Shown here piece by piece: positions 1 to 7,649 of a stretch of DNA of 64,000 bases. The translations under genes and the position numbers were made by a program. Below the pieces are notes generated by a model. That model was given only the letters and a program-made list of their open reading frames with translations. It searched no databases and was not told the origin of the DNA. The stretch is from positions 3,849 through 67,848 of the IMG/VR virus record IMGVR_UViG_3300030380_004057; one strand, written 5' to 3'. This DNA comes from a virus. Every line of letters begins with the position of its first letter. Positions within the stretch are counted from its first letter, which is position 1.

Positions 1-718
1 CAAACATCTTGTCGATATATTTTTCTTCTAGCTCAACCATAATTTTAGCGGCTGTATATATATCTTCTTTACAGTCTTCTTTTAACGTGGGTACTTCTTC
101 ACACATGTGTCTATATAATTGACAACCCATACGGCTATGTAATGATTCATCTCTTACAGACCACTTCATTTGTTGACCAACACCTTTTAACATATTACGT
201 AATTGAAAGCTATATAGTACTGCAAAAGCGCTGTATAAACTAACACCTTCTGCAAAAGCACTAAAAATAGCTAAACTACGACCTATACCTACAGGATCAT
301 TACCTTCATAACTAACTAAGTTATCAAATCGATCTGCTGTTGCTGGTTCGTGTAAAAAAGCCTCAAAGTCTTCTAAACCTAATGTTTCATTTAAATAACT
401 ATAAGCTACAGCGTGTATTGTTTCTTGCGAACCAAACATCATAGCCATTTGCTGTATCTCATGCTTTGGAAACCAACCAACTACTTTCTGTGTCCAATAA
501 TCTGACACAGCACATTCTGTTTGAGCAAAACCTAATAGTATATTACCTACTAAATTTTTCTCAGATAATGTTAGTTTTTCGTTCCAGTCTTTAACATCGC
601 CTGACATAGGTATTTCAGTATGTAACCAAAAAGCCTGTGCTTGTTTTAACCAACCCTCTGTGTAATATATAGGGTATTCAAACGGTTTGTATGGTATTCT
701 TTCTTTAAATAAACTCAT
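1..718 (-). CDS. nrdB: Ribonucleotide reductase class I beta subunit (NrdB), partial
   Basis: Makes deoxyribonucleotides by holding the metal/radical cofactor for the alpha subunit. The reading frame starts at ATG 718 and runs open off the left edge, so only about 239 N-terminal residues are seen. Visible ligand residues of the ferritin-like fold are E68, E99 and H102 (in ETIH), E157 (in FAEG) and E191/H194 (in RDESLH). Y106 lies seven residues after E99, where the radical tyrosine sits in the E. coli enzyme. The first ligand is Glu rather than the Asp of E. coli R2. The alpha subunit is not in the window and probably lies to the left. A small gene ends two bases upstream, suggesting one operon. 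Confidence 0.95.
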   Translation of the reverse strand, partial: MSLFKERIPYKPFEYPIYYTEGWLKQAQAFWLHTEIPMSGDVKDWNEKLTLSEKNLVGNILLGFAQTECAVSDYWTQKVVGWFPKHEIQQMAMMFGSQETIHAVAYSYLNETLGLEDFEAFLHEPATADRFDNLVSYEGNDPVGIGRSLAIFSAFAEGVSLYSAFAVLYSFQLRNMLKGVGQQMKWSVRDESLHSRMGCQLYRHMCEEVPTLKEDCKEDIYTAAKIMVELEEKYIDKMF

Positions 719-719
719 A

Positions 720-866
720 TTAATAAGGCATTTCAAATGCTACATCTACTAATGGTAGATATAACACGTAAGTTAATCGGTCTTTTTCTTCGTAAGCTCT
801 TATACCAAATAATATACCTGGATAAAAACCTATTGATAAAGACCAGTTCCATTTTTCTTTATCCAT
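720..866 (-). CDS. Small hypothetical protein, 48 aa
   Basis: A 48-residue frame between nrdB and the next small gene, ending two bases before the nrdB start and overlapping its upstream neighbour by eight bases. The middle is hydrophobic (SLSIGFYPGILFGI, then YVLYLPLVDVAF) and it is Trp/Tyr-rich, so it may be membrane-associated or a small beta protein. I recognise no family. The tight packing on both sides is the main reason to call it a gene. Confidence 0.7.
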   Translation of the reverse strand: MDKEKWNWSLSIGFYPGILFGIRAYEEKDRLTYVLYLPLVDVAFEMPY

Positions 867-1032
867 AAACTTTTATATTATACTGATCTTGATATTTGAC
901 CAGTTCTTTATATTTTACTCTTCCTCTTTGTTGCCAAGACCACTTAACCCATTTGTCAATTTGTCTTTCAGCATATTTTTTCCTAGCTACTATTTTGGCA
1001 AGCTTAGGATTAACTTTACTGTTTCGTCGCAT
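859..1032 (-). CDS. Small basic hypothetical protein, 57 aa
   Basis: A 57-residue, Lys/Arg/Trp-rich frame starting MRRNSKVNPK. It overlaps the endonuclease gene upstream (42 bases, different frame) and the next gene downstream by eight bases, the compact overlapping arrangement seen throughout this arm. No family recognised. The charge (KWVKWSWQQRGRVKYK) would fit nucleic-acid binding, but that is inference only. Confidence 0.65.
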   Translation of the reverse strand: MRRNSKVNPKLAKIVARKKYAERQIDKWVKWSWQQRGRVKYKELVKYQDQYNIKVYG

Positions 1033-1457
1033 TGTTTTTGATTTTGTGGTTTGTATAACGTTGTTTTAATTTTATTATCTATTAAGTATTTTTTAAATAA
1101 CTTCCAGCGTATTGGAAACGATTCATTAGCTCTACCTTTACATTCAATTATAAAGTTTTTACCAATGAAGTCAGGTGTATATTTTATAGGTAATATTTTT
1201 TTATTACCTCTTTCTTTATATTCGCCTTTACCATTAGCTGTTCTTGCTACACAAGAGTTTGTAAAATTAAAACCAGGTACTATTTCATATGTATTACCTT
1301 CGTATTTAGCTTTAACTTTTGCTTTTTTCAAAGCCATATACATATAACGTTCAAGACCTGAAGCAAAGTTAATACCGTCATACGTTACTTTCTTTGCTTG
1401 TACAGGTCCACGTTTTTTTCTTTTATAATTCTTCTTCTTCATAATGTAAACCGTCAT
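990..1457 (-). CDS. T7 endonuclease I-like Holliday-junction resolvase
   Basis: Predicted PD-(D/E)XK nuclease that cuts branched DNA during phage replication and packaging. The pattern matches T7 gp3: SGLE near residue 33 (E36), YTPDF (D96) and IIECKG (E105, K107), the E...D...ExK set of that family, in a 155-residue protein of about the usual length (T7, 149). The N-terminus is very basic. The start at 1457 overlaps the upstream MazG-like gene; an internal ATG at 1442 (MKKKNYKRKK) is an equally good or better start. A DUF1064-type nuclease is the main alternative, but the SGLE and PDF spacing favours endonuclease I. Confidence 0.82.
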   Translation of the reverse strand: MTVYIMKKKNYKRKKRGPVQAKKVTYDGINFASGLERYMYMALKKAKVKAKYEGNTYEIVPGFNFTNSCVARTANGKGEYKERGNKKILPIKYTPDFIGKNFIIECKGRANESFPIRWKLFKKYLIDNKIKTTLYKPQNQKQCDETVKLILSLPK

Positions 1458-1728
1458 TGCCGTTTTGGCCTATTACATTCATTCTGTTTATCATACACTC
1501 TTCAACTTCATCACGTAAGCAATGTCTTGCTGCTTGTATGTATAATAACGCATCCATTATTTCTTCTTGTACATCGGTTAAAAAGTCATTAAGATCTTTG
1601 TCTTTACCTTCAACCTCTTCCATCATCATAGCACCGTATTTTTTTTGACCAATCAGACTACGTTGATCTATCTTTTCGATAACTTGTTCTACGATTTTAT
1701 CTTTAGTCTTTACTACGTAATTATTCAT
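1423..1728 (-). CDS. MazG-like / all-alpha NTP pyrophosphohydrolase-type protein
   Basis: 101 residues. The stretch IGQKKYGAMMM followed by NDFLTDVQEEIMDALLYIQAA resembles small phage proteins of the all-alpha NTP pyrophosphatase superfamily, in which an EExxDA helix binds metal and (d)NTP. Only one half of the usual metal site is obvious, so substrate and even activity are uncertain. It overlaps the MazG fusion gene upstream by eight bases and the resolvase gene downstream by 35 bases. Two MazG-type genes side by side suggest control of dNTP pools or of alarmones. Confidence 0.55.
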   Translation of the reverse strand: MNNYVVKTKDKIVEQVIEKIDQRSLIGQKKYGAMMMEEVEGKDKDLNDFLTDVQEEIMDALLYIQAARHCLRDEVEECMINRMNVIGQNGNDGLHYEEEEL

Positions 1729-2503
1729 CTTTTACAAATGTTCCGTTAATCATTTTTCCTGTTCTCTTACTAATTACATCATATGCAGATGCTATACACG
1801 TTTCTATGTTAACACCTCTTAAATGAGCCAAGTTAGTTAATACGACAACCATATCACCTATAGCATCAACAACTTCATCTTGATCATCTTTTAATAATGC
1901 TTTAGCTAACTCACCAGCTTCTTCTTGTAACTTAACATATTGAGTATGCGTGTTACCTTTATCGTATAATCCTCTTTGTTGAGCCCAGTCTCTTATTAAG
2001 TTAAAATTAAAATCTTCTACAAGATTTTTCCTTGTTATTTCATACAACTCGTCTAGTGCTGGATTATTAAACCAATTAGCAAAAGCTTTATTATATATAT
2101 AACATCTATTATCATTATACATAGATGTTTTAACGTTTCTTTCTATCCATCTAACTGAATCAAGGTTTAATATAAATTCTCCGTGATCTGTCTTCCACTT
2201 CATACCTATATTTTCCATTAGATTACCTTTTAGTTTTTTAACTGGATATGGAAACGTAGTAGTTTGTTCTGTTACGTTTATCTTCATTTTTTTAAATAAA
2301 TTTTTATATAATTTTCTGTCTACTTTATAGCCATAAGACTTTTGAAGTTCTATCTCTTTCTCTGATATATAATTTATATCATCGGACTGATCAAGAACTT
2401 CATACTCGTCTGGGTTATAACCCTGTGTTATCGTAACTCTGCTATTAAGATCACTTGTAACACCGATTTTTTTACCCGGAATATGATAAATAAAATATGT
2501 CAT
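1721..2503 (-). CDS. GIY-YIG-like domain fused to MazG pyrophosphohydrolase
   Basis: 260 residues, apparently two domains. Residues about 3-60 look like a GIY-YIG nuclease-type fold: YFIYHI, then KIGVT with an Arg at 22, then SEKEIELQKSYG. Residues about 165-255 are MazG: IRDWAQQRG, LQEEAGELAKALL (EExxE) and DEVVDAIGD (ExxxD) supply the Mg-binding acidic residues that hydrolyse nucleoside triphosphates to monophosphates and PPi. The 100-residue middle is unassigned. The gene abuts the hydroxymethylase-like gene (one shared base), so dCTP removal to favour a modified pyrimidine is a reasonable but unproven role. Whether the GIY-YIG part still cuts DNA cannot be told. Confidence 0.8.
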   Translation of the reverse strand: MTYFIYHIPGKKIGVTSDLNSRVTITQGYNPDEYEVLDQSDDINYISEKEIELQKSYGYKVDRKLYKNLFKKMKINVTEQTTTFPYPVKKLKGNLMENIGMKWKTDHGEFILNLDSVRWIERNVKTSMYNDNRCYIYNKAFANWFNNPALDELYEITRKNLVEDFNFNLIRDWAQQRGLYDKGNTHTQYVKLQEEAGELAKALLKDDQDEVVDAIGDMVVVLTNLAHLRGVNIETCIASAYDVISKRTGKMINGTFVKDE

Positions 2504-3174
2504 TATAATTTGTTATTGTATAAGTGTAAGTTGTGTGCGTAATGGTAATATTCACCAACTTCAATATTTAATCTGTCTGCAACCATAATTTGTAGCATGC
2601 TAAATTGGTATTGATCATTGCAGAAACCATACCAGAGATCATTAGAACGCATTAAAACAGCCATATTTAGCTTATTATTTAGTATTGTGAACTGTACCGC
2701 GTATGTACAAGGTGTATCTTTAGCATAATATTTATGTTCTTTACAGTCATAAATACTTATAGCCGCGTGTCTAGTATCTTTGCAGTTTTTTAACTTAGCA
2801 ATAACATAATCAAGTTGATCTTCACGTTGCCATTGCCAACCGTAATTACTATTAACGTTACCTTTACTATCAGCCATGCGTTCCCATATTTGCGGTACTT
2901 TACCATATATTTTTCCTAGCTTTTTAATATTAGGATCACCAGATAAATACCAGTCCCACTCTGCCATTGCATAGCTTAATTTCCAGTCACGCTCTTCATT
3001 TACAATATAGTTTTGTTCGGGTTGTTCTAACGTAAAACCTACGTTAAATAAAGCTTTAGTGTCACCGAACTCGACACCGTTTAGTCTTATTTCATTTAAG
3101 AAATAACTATAAGCCTCTTCTGCATTTTTAAATTTTCTGCGCATATTTATTGTAATAATATTTGTAATATTCAT
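2503..3174 (-). CDS. Thymidylate synthase-family enzyme, probably dCMP/dUMP hydroxymethylase
   Basis: 223 residues aligning to thymidylate synthase without gaps from the active-site Cys onward: E72, Y111, C156, R176, H217 and Y219 match E. coli E58, Y94, C146, R166, H207 and Y209. The residue matching E. coli N177, which selects dUMP, is Asp here (D187 in GFCND), as in T4 gp42 dCMP hydroxymethylase. NSNYGW, MRSND and CTxxVQ also match gp42 as I recall it. The role would be to make 5-hydroxymethyl-dCMP (or dUMP) for modified phage DNA. The protein stops soon after the HxY motif, so the C-terminal tail is short. An ATG at residue 11 (3144) is the likelier start, reducing overlap with the upstream gene. 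Confidence 0.8.
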   Translation of the reverse strand: MNITNIITINMRRKFKNAEEAYSYFLNEIRLNGVEFGDTKALFNVGFTLEQPEQNYIVNEERDWKLSYAMAEWDWYLSGDPNIKKLGKIYGKVPQIWERMADSKGNVNSNYGWQWQREDQLDYVIAKLKNCKDTRHAAISIYDCKEHKYYAKDTPCTYAVQFTILNNKLNMAVLMRSNDLWYGFCNDQYQFSMLQIMVADRLNIEVGEYYHYAHNLHLYNNKL

Positions 3175-3379
3175 ATAATTTAATCCATACTACAGTTTTA
3201 CCAAATGGAGTAGGTGATTTATGAATATTGTTATTTAATTTAATTTCTATATACCAAGTACCTTCGCCTGTAGCAGAAGGAGAAATAAAAATACCGTTGT
3301 TAATACACCAACGGTAAGCTTTTAATTCTTCAGTTGTTGCTGAGTATTGACCCATTGGATCTTTGTTTTTTCTAGGCAT
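3128..3379 (-). CDS. Hypothetical protein, 83 aa
   Basis: 83 residues beginning MPRKNKDPMGQYSATTEELKA, ending in a Tyr/Lys-rich tail. It starts immediately after the primase-helicase stop codon reading leftward and overlaps the start of the hydroxymethylase-like gene. The shape (EELKAYRWCINNGIFISP, then GTWYIEI) suggests a helix followed by beta strands. I do not recognise the family. The position in the replication operon is the only hint of role. Confidence 0.75.
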   Translation of the reverse strand: MPRKNKDPMGQYSATTEELKAYRWCINNGIFISPSATGEGTWYIEIKLNNNIHKSPTPFGKTVVWIKLYEYYKYYYNKYAQKI

Positions 3380-5098
3380 TTATTCCCAAGGCATTGGTTC
3401 TTCATCTGCTAGCTGAGCTACATCAGGTACAAAGCAACCAGATCTTGGTTCCCATGTAAAGAAAGCTTCAGCTCCGTTTTCACCGAGGTTTTGAAACTTA
3501 ACTTTTAATACTTTAACTTTAGTATTTTTAAGTTCATAATCTCTATGTACTAATAACCCATGGTAACTAGCATCATACCATTCACCACCACCTTTAATGT
3601 TATACATTGTAGGCTCTTCAATTTTACCTTCTGAGTTTTTATACATTTTAGTTGGATGCGCTACAATAAATACTAGCACATCATATTTTTTAGCAAACGT
3701 TTCTATTTTAGTTAAATACTCCATCGTATACATGTTAACATCTAATGATGAAGCGTTTTTATCTCTGACTTTATTAAAAGGATCAATGACTAAGCATTTA
3801 ATACCTCTACGTTTAACAAGCTCAGCGCCTTTACGTAGCACAGACTCAAGAGTATATTTTTCCATATCAATAAAAAAGAAATTATCATTAACATGATTAG
3901 CAACTTCTTTCCATTTATCTGAACCTATATCTTCACGTCTTGGCATATCGCCCCATACTTTACGCATAAGCTTATGAGCATGTAAATAGTTTGGTGCATT
4001 TTCAGGTGATGCGTATGCAGTTTTCCAACCGTAGTTTTTGTTATAACCTACAGTCATTTGATCTACAAAATCGGACTTACCTGAGCTAGGAATACCAGTA
4101 ACCGTAATAAACTGACCAGTGTAAGTACTGAAAATATTGTCAAAATTAGGTAACCCCACTTGGTATCCAGATTTGAATCCGTTCGTGACAAAATCCGTAA
4201 CGTCACTTTCAATATCCTTAAATGTCGTGACGTTTTCAAGCGGATATTGTCTAGCCTTTTTAATACAGCTTTGCAGTTTTTCTTTACCATATTTAATTAG
4301 GTATTCATTAGCATCTTTACACTCTTCAAAATCTACAAGATAACATACTTCAGCACCAAGCCTACGAACAAGTTCACGTCTTAATGCTAAACCAGGCTCA
4401 TCTGTGTCTAACGCTAATATAATTTTTGTTTTATCTTCAAAATAATCTATACAATTATCTAAATAATCTAAGTTATTATGGCTAATTGTAGCGCCATTAG
4501 GTACTGATATTGCATTTTTAATACCGGCTTCATGTAATGCTAACACATCCATTTCACCTTCAGTTATAATACAATCGTCATATCCAACAATACTATTTAT
4601 ATTATAAAATACTTTTTCAGCTCCTTTATATAATTTAAAGTTTTTTCTACCATCACGATATTTAACATTAATAAGTTGATCACCTACGTGATAAGTAAAT
4701 TGTATTGTGTTCTCTTGCTTACCTGTTTGCGGCATATACTCAGAACCCTCACCGACTTGTAAGTCGATAAGAGTTCTAGTAGATATACCTCTACTTTTAA
4801 ACCATTCAGCCACTTTGGTTCTAGGTATGTTATAATCAGTATTATCTACTGGCCTAACATATTCTTTATTACTAGCACCTTTACGTTGATAAGTGTGTAG
4901 TTGAAAAGTAGTGTTACAATTGTGGCAAGTACCGAGACCACGTTCCCAATCATAAGAACAGCATTTAGCTTTCTGATTTTTGGGTTTCCTATCGTGTGAG
5001 CATAACGGGCATATACCTTGCTTCTTACCCACTTCTAGGTTGTATTGATTGAACTGATCAATCAAAAATCCATTAATCTCCGTGTTTTCTACTTGCAT
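3380..5098 (-). CDS. T7 gp4-like primase-helicase
   Basis: 572 residues with all expected parts of a bifunctional replicative primase-helicase. An N-terminal zinc ribbon has CPLC at 30-33 and CHNC at 58-61. A TOPRIM primase core shows E180 (ITEGEMD) and D231/D233 (ALDTDEPG). A RecA-fold helicase has Walker A at 335-342 (GIPSSGKS) and a Walker B-type LVID at 436-439, then HPTKM near 481. It unwinds DNA at the fork and lays down primers, normally with a phage polymerase, which is not in this window and should lie further left. Ten bases separate it from the SSB gene. Confidence 0.93.
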   Translation of the reverse strand: MQVENTEINGFLIDQFNQYNLEVGKKQGICPLCSHDRKPKNQKAKCCSYDWERGLGTCHNCNTTFQLHTYQRKGASNKEYVRPVDNTDYNIPRTKVAEWFKSRGISTRTLIDLQVGEGSEYMPQTGKQENTIQFTYHVGDQLINVKYRDGRKNFKLYKGAEKVFYNINSIVGYDDCIITEGEMDVLALHEAGIKNAISVPNGATISHNNLDYLDNCIDYFEDKTKIILALDTDEPGLALRRELVRRLGAEVCYLVDFEECKDANEYLIKYGKEKLQSCIKKARQYPLENVTTFKDIESDVTDFVTNGFKSGYQVGLPNFDNIFSTYTGQFITVTGIPSSGKSDFVDQMTVGYNKNYGWKTAYASPENAPNYLHAHKLMRKVWGDMPRREDIGSDKWKEVANHVNDNFFFIDMEKYTLESVLRKGAELVKRRGIKCLVIDPFNKVRDKNASSLDVNMYTMEYLTKIETFAKKYDVLVFIVAHPTKMYKNSEGKIEEPTMYNIKGGGEWYDASYHGLLVHRDYELKNTKVKVLKVKFQNLGENGAEAFFTWEPRSGCFVPDVAQLADEEPMPWE

Positions 5099-5108
5099 TT
5101 AATTTAAT

Positions 5109-5426
5109 TTAAAATGGTAAATCGTCTTCTACCTGTGGTGCAGCTTGTGGTTGCGGTGCTGCTGCCGCTGGTTGATCTAACTTAACTGGTTCTGGAAAAG
5201 TACCGTTGCTCCATACTACTTTAGAATTACCTAAGTATACTTTAGCAACTTTAGCCTCTCTTTCTTCTTTAGTTTGATCAACAACAACTGGACCATGATT
5301 GCCGAACTGATCGACTTCATCGTTAACAGTTATTGCTATCGGTAAGTACTTACCTTTTTTACCCACGATAATCTTATCTTTAGGTATCATATTAAGGTTT
5401 ATACTTGTTTTAATAATTCCTGCCAT
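5109..5426 (-). CDS. ssb: Single-stranded DNA-binding protein
   Basis: 105 residues: a compact beta-rich body (about 1-75, with KYLPIAITV and AKVYLGNSKVVW), a Pro/Ala/Gln linker and the acidic, aromatic-ended tip VEDDLPF, the hallmark tail by which SSBs recruit partner proteins. Shorter than bacterial SSB (about 170), but phage SSBs of this size are known. It lies between the primase-helicase and the recombination nuclease, as expected for a replication-fork protein. Confidence 0.85.
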   Translation of the reverse strand: MAGIIKTSINLNMIPKDKIIVGKKGKYLPIAITVNDEVDQFGNHGPVVVDQTKEEREAKVAKVYLGNSKVVWSNGTFPEPVKLDQPAAAAPQPQAAPQVEDDLPF

Positions 5427-5427
5427 A

Positions 5428-5604
5428 TTAGTAATTGTTTAATTGGAAAAACATTTTTTGTAATTGCTCTTTTGTAGCGCCTGTAGTTCTTCTTAGATTA
5501 TCTACAGCTTTAACATGGGTTTGATTTTTATAGAAGTTATCTATTGAAGTTTCTAAACCTGTTACGTTACATACTTTTAATTGATTTTTTCTAGTTCTTG
5601 CCAT
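5428..5604 (-). CDS. Small hypothetical protein, 58 aa
   Basis: 58 residues from ATG 5604, starting MARTRKNQLKVCNVTG. It fills exactly the space between the exonuclease gene and the SSB gene (two and one base gaps). N-terminally basic with one Cys, then a helix-like TGATKEQLQKMFFQLN. No family recognised. Given its neighbours it may be an accessory to DNA replication or recombination. Confidence 0.72.
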   Translation of the reverse strand: MARTRKNQLKVCNVTGLETSIDNFYKNQTHVKAVDNLRRTTGATKEQLQKMFFQLNNY

Positions 5605-5606
5605 TA

Positions 5607-6338
5607 TTATAATGTTTTATTAATAAAATATTGTTTAGGATCAAAGTTTTTTTGTTTGTAGAATAACTTGTATGCTTCTACTGCTCTTTGAACTTTATCT
5701 TGACCCTTTGCATAAAATTCAGGTGAGCAATCAAATATACCTAGTTGTTGAGTGTTTTTATCTATTACAATAAAAATCATTTCATAACCAAATAATTTGC
5801 TATAAATATAAGCTTGACTATCGTAGTTATATTTAGATGCAGACCACTTAAACCTTGATATATCGGCTGTAGTCTTCAAATCAATAACTAGCTTTTCATT
5901 ATGGTTGACAATATCTGCCTTACCTTTCCACATCTCACCTTCAAGCTCTGTAATGGCTGGTACTTCATATTCTGTATTGCTATCTCTAATTAATCCTTTA
6001 CATACTTTATTATCAAGCATTATATCAGATAAATTTTCTATAGTATCTACTTCATGTTGTAGCAAACATAGTTCACCACCAGACATCTCTTTGTATGCCT
6101 TAGTATTTCTAGTTGACGACTGTATAACTCGGTACTTCTTGAGTTTATCTGGTTCAAGTATAGCGGTATGAAAGTATCCGCCAACTAGAAAAGCAGGCCT
6201 AGGCTCGCTAGGCTTTCCTAAAGCTAAAGGATTTGTAAGTAAAGTACTGATGTCAGAATTACTAAGGTATTTCTTACCGAAAGGACCATAGTAATGCTCA
6301 TCATCTCGTAACTTTTCAATTACATCTTCTTTTTTCAT
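5607..6338 (-). CDS. PD-(D/E)XK exonuclease (RecE/Exo VIII-like)
   Basis: 243 residues of the phage exodeoxyribonuclease type that resects DNA ends for annealing. KADIV (D142), IDLKTT (D153, K155) and the trailing YDSQAYIY (Q175, Y177) form the PD-(D/E)XK core with the QxxxY motif of the RecB/lambda-exonuclease-like group. It sits directly behind the ERF annealase gene (one base shared), the classical exonuclease plus annealase pair. Polarity of digestion is not deducible here. Confidence 0.88.
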   Translation of the reverse strand: MKKEDVIEKLRDDEHYYGPFGKKYLSNSDISTLLTNPLALGKPSEPRPAFLVGGYFHTAILEPDKLKKYRVIQSSTRNTKAYKEMSGGELCLLQHEVDTIENLSDIMLDNKVCKGLIRDSNTEYEVPAITELEGEMWKGKADIVNHNEKLVIDLKTTADISRFKWSASKYNYDSQAYIYSKLFGYEMIFIVIDKNTQQLGIFDCSPEFYAKGQDKVQRAVEAYKLFYKQKNFDPKQYFINKTL

Positions 6339-6850
6339 TAAAGTGTTTTAAGTGCCCTCTCTTGATCAGGCGTTAGTTGATACTTCTTTTTAATAGCATC
6401 TATTTTACCACCTGATTTAATATAGCTTTTAGCTTTAGTTATATCAGTAAGTTTATCTTTACCGTGGTTATTAGTTGCATCACTGTCTTGAGTATCATCG
6501 ATTAGGAATAAATTTCCTAATGCATATTTCTTCGCGTAACTCGAAGCACTACCAAACTGCTGAGGCGCTTGCATACCTTTCTGGTTTACATCAACACCAA
6601 CAATAGATGTAGCGTGTATAGCATTGTCACCGTCAGTGATAGTAGCTGTTGATTTAATAATAGGCATAGGCCCATCAACAACTAGTTCTTCACTTATTGT
6701 AACTGTAACTCCTAACTTATTAAGAAAGGGTTTTGTTGCTTCGAGAATGTCTTCGGCTGAACGGAAGTAATATTTACCGAATGAGTTAAATCTACTCTTC
6801 TTCGATTTAAACTCTGTTTGAATTTGTGATAATTTTTGGTATATGGTCAT
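6338..6850 (-). CDS. ERF-family single-strand annealing protein
   Basis: 170 residues with the ERF superfamily signature in the centre: FGSASSYAKKYALGNLFLID, followed by the acidic TQDSD. It would coat single strands made by the neighbouring exonuclease and anneal homologous strands. The N-terminus (KYYFRSAEDIL, then KPFLNKLGVTV) matches the family pattern, and the C-terminal 50 residues are basic and variable. A 43-base gap separates it from the sigma-factor gene upstream and may hold its own promoter. Confidence 0.9.
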   Translation of the reverse strand: MTIYQKLSQIQTEFKSKKSRFNSFGKYYFRSAEDILEATKPFLNKLGVTVTISEELVVDGPMPIIKSTATITDGDNAIHATSIVGVDVNQKGMQAPQQFGSASSYAKKYALGNLFLIDDTQDSDATNNHGKDKLTDITKAKSYIKSGGKIDAIKKKYQLTPDQERALKTL

Positions 6851-6893
6851 AGTATTATAATTACATATTATTTATTAAATTTACATATATAAC

Positions 6894-7649
6894 TTACAGG
6901 TAATCAACCACTTGCGAGTGATCTACATTATCAATAAGTTTTTGCACTGCTTCCTTTTTCAACTCAGAAACTCTTACATAAGCACTAGTTCCTGATAATC
7001 CTATTTTACTAGCTATTTGTTTAGCTGGTAGTTTATCACAGTTAATACCGTAGCTATATCTTAAAACATCATATTGCTTTTCGTTTAAATACTTTTGCAT
7101 TAAACCTAATAAATAAACATTAAGTATATCTAAATTATAGTCTATAGTCGGATCTTCGACTGACTCAGCAAATGGCTCGTTTGTATTTGGGTTGTTATCA
7201 TCTATACTTAAAAATATAGAGTTAAAAAACATTTCAACCATTAATCTGTCTTTGCTATTGTTGCTACGTATTTCATTTAGTTTATGCTCGGGTATTCTCA
7301 TATTACCTCGATACATATCTATTCTTCTTCGTATTGCTCCTTTTATTCTTTTACTGAAAAAACTTTTTAATGTCTTTTCAATATCTTCTGTGTTCTCAAG
7401 AACTGACCAATCAAGTCTATCAACTGCTCTAACTAAACCATAACTTCCTTCTTGTATTAAGTCCATTATAGTTAAAACACCGATAGCCTGTTGGCTGCTT
7501 GGAAATTTACGTGCTATGTTTTCTACTAAAGGCAAATATTTATGTATCACTTCTTTTCTATCAAAGTAATCCCATACTTCACCTTTAGGCTTCATAGCTT
7601 TTATATCTTCTTTATATCTAATATAATTAGCTATATTATACTTCTTCAT
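6894..7649 (-). CDS. Phage sigma-70 family RNA polymerase sigma factor
   Basis: 251 residues with sigma region 2 at about 33-115 (KYLPLVENIARKF, DLIQEGSYGLVRAVDRLDW, then a basic helix with GAIRRRID), a region 3-like MRIPEH at about 118, and a region 4 helix-turn-helix at about 188-245 (LNEKQYDVLRYSYG, AKQIASKIGLSGTSAYVRVSELK). It should redirect host RNA polymerase core to phage promoters. It is coupled by a 14-base overlap to an HTH protein gene. The repeated motif upstream of genes at 9.6-13.7 kb, or late promoters, are natural candidate targets, but which is unknown. Confidence 0.88.
   Translation of the reverse strand: MKKYNIANYIRYKEDIKAMKPKGEVWDYFDRKEVIHKYLPLVENIARKFPSSQQAIGVLTIMDLIQEGSYGLVRAVDRLDWSVLENTEDIEKTLKSFFSKRIKGAIRRRIDMYRGNMRIPEHKLNEIRSNNSKDRLMVEMFFNSIFLSIDDNNPNTNEPFAESVEDPTIDYNLDILNVYLLGLMQKYLNEKQYDVLRYSYGINCDKLPAKQIASKIGLSGTSAYVRVSELKKEAVQKLIDNVDHSQVVDYL

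Noticed and set aside
1051-1592. Rightward open frames of 98 and 64 residues
   Set aside because: They lie opposite the resolvase and MazG-like genes, have hydrophobic low-complexity content and no start context; treated as shadows.
6851-6893. Eighth copy of the promoter motif before the ERF gene
   Set aside because: AT-rich with a TATAAT-like stretch, but the TAAATACGA half and nine-base spacing are absent.
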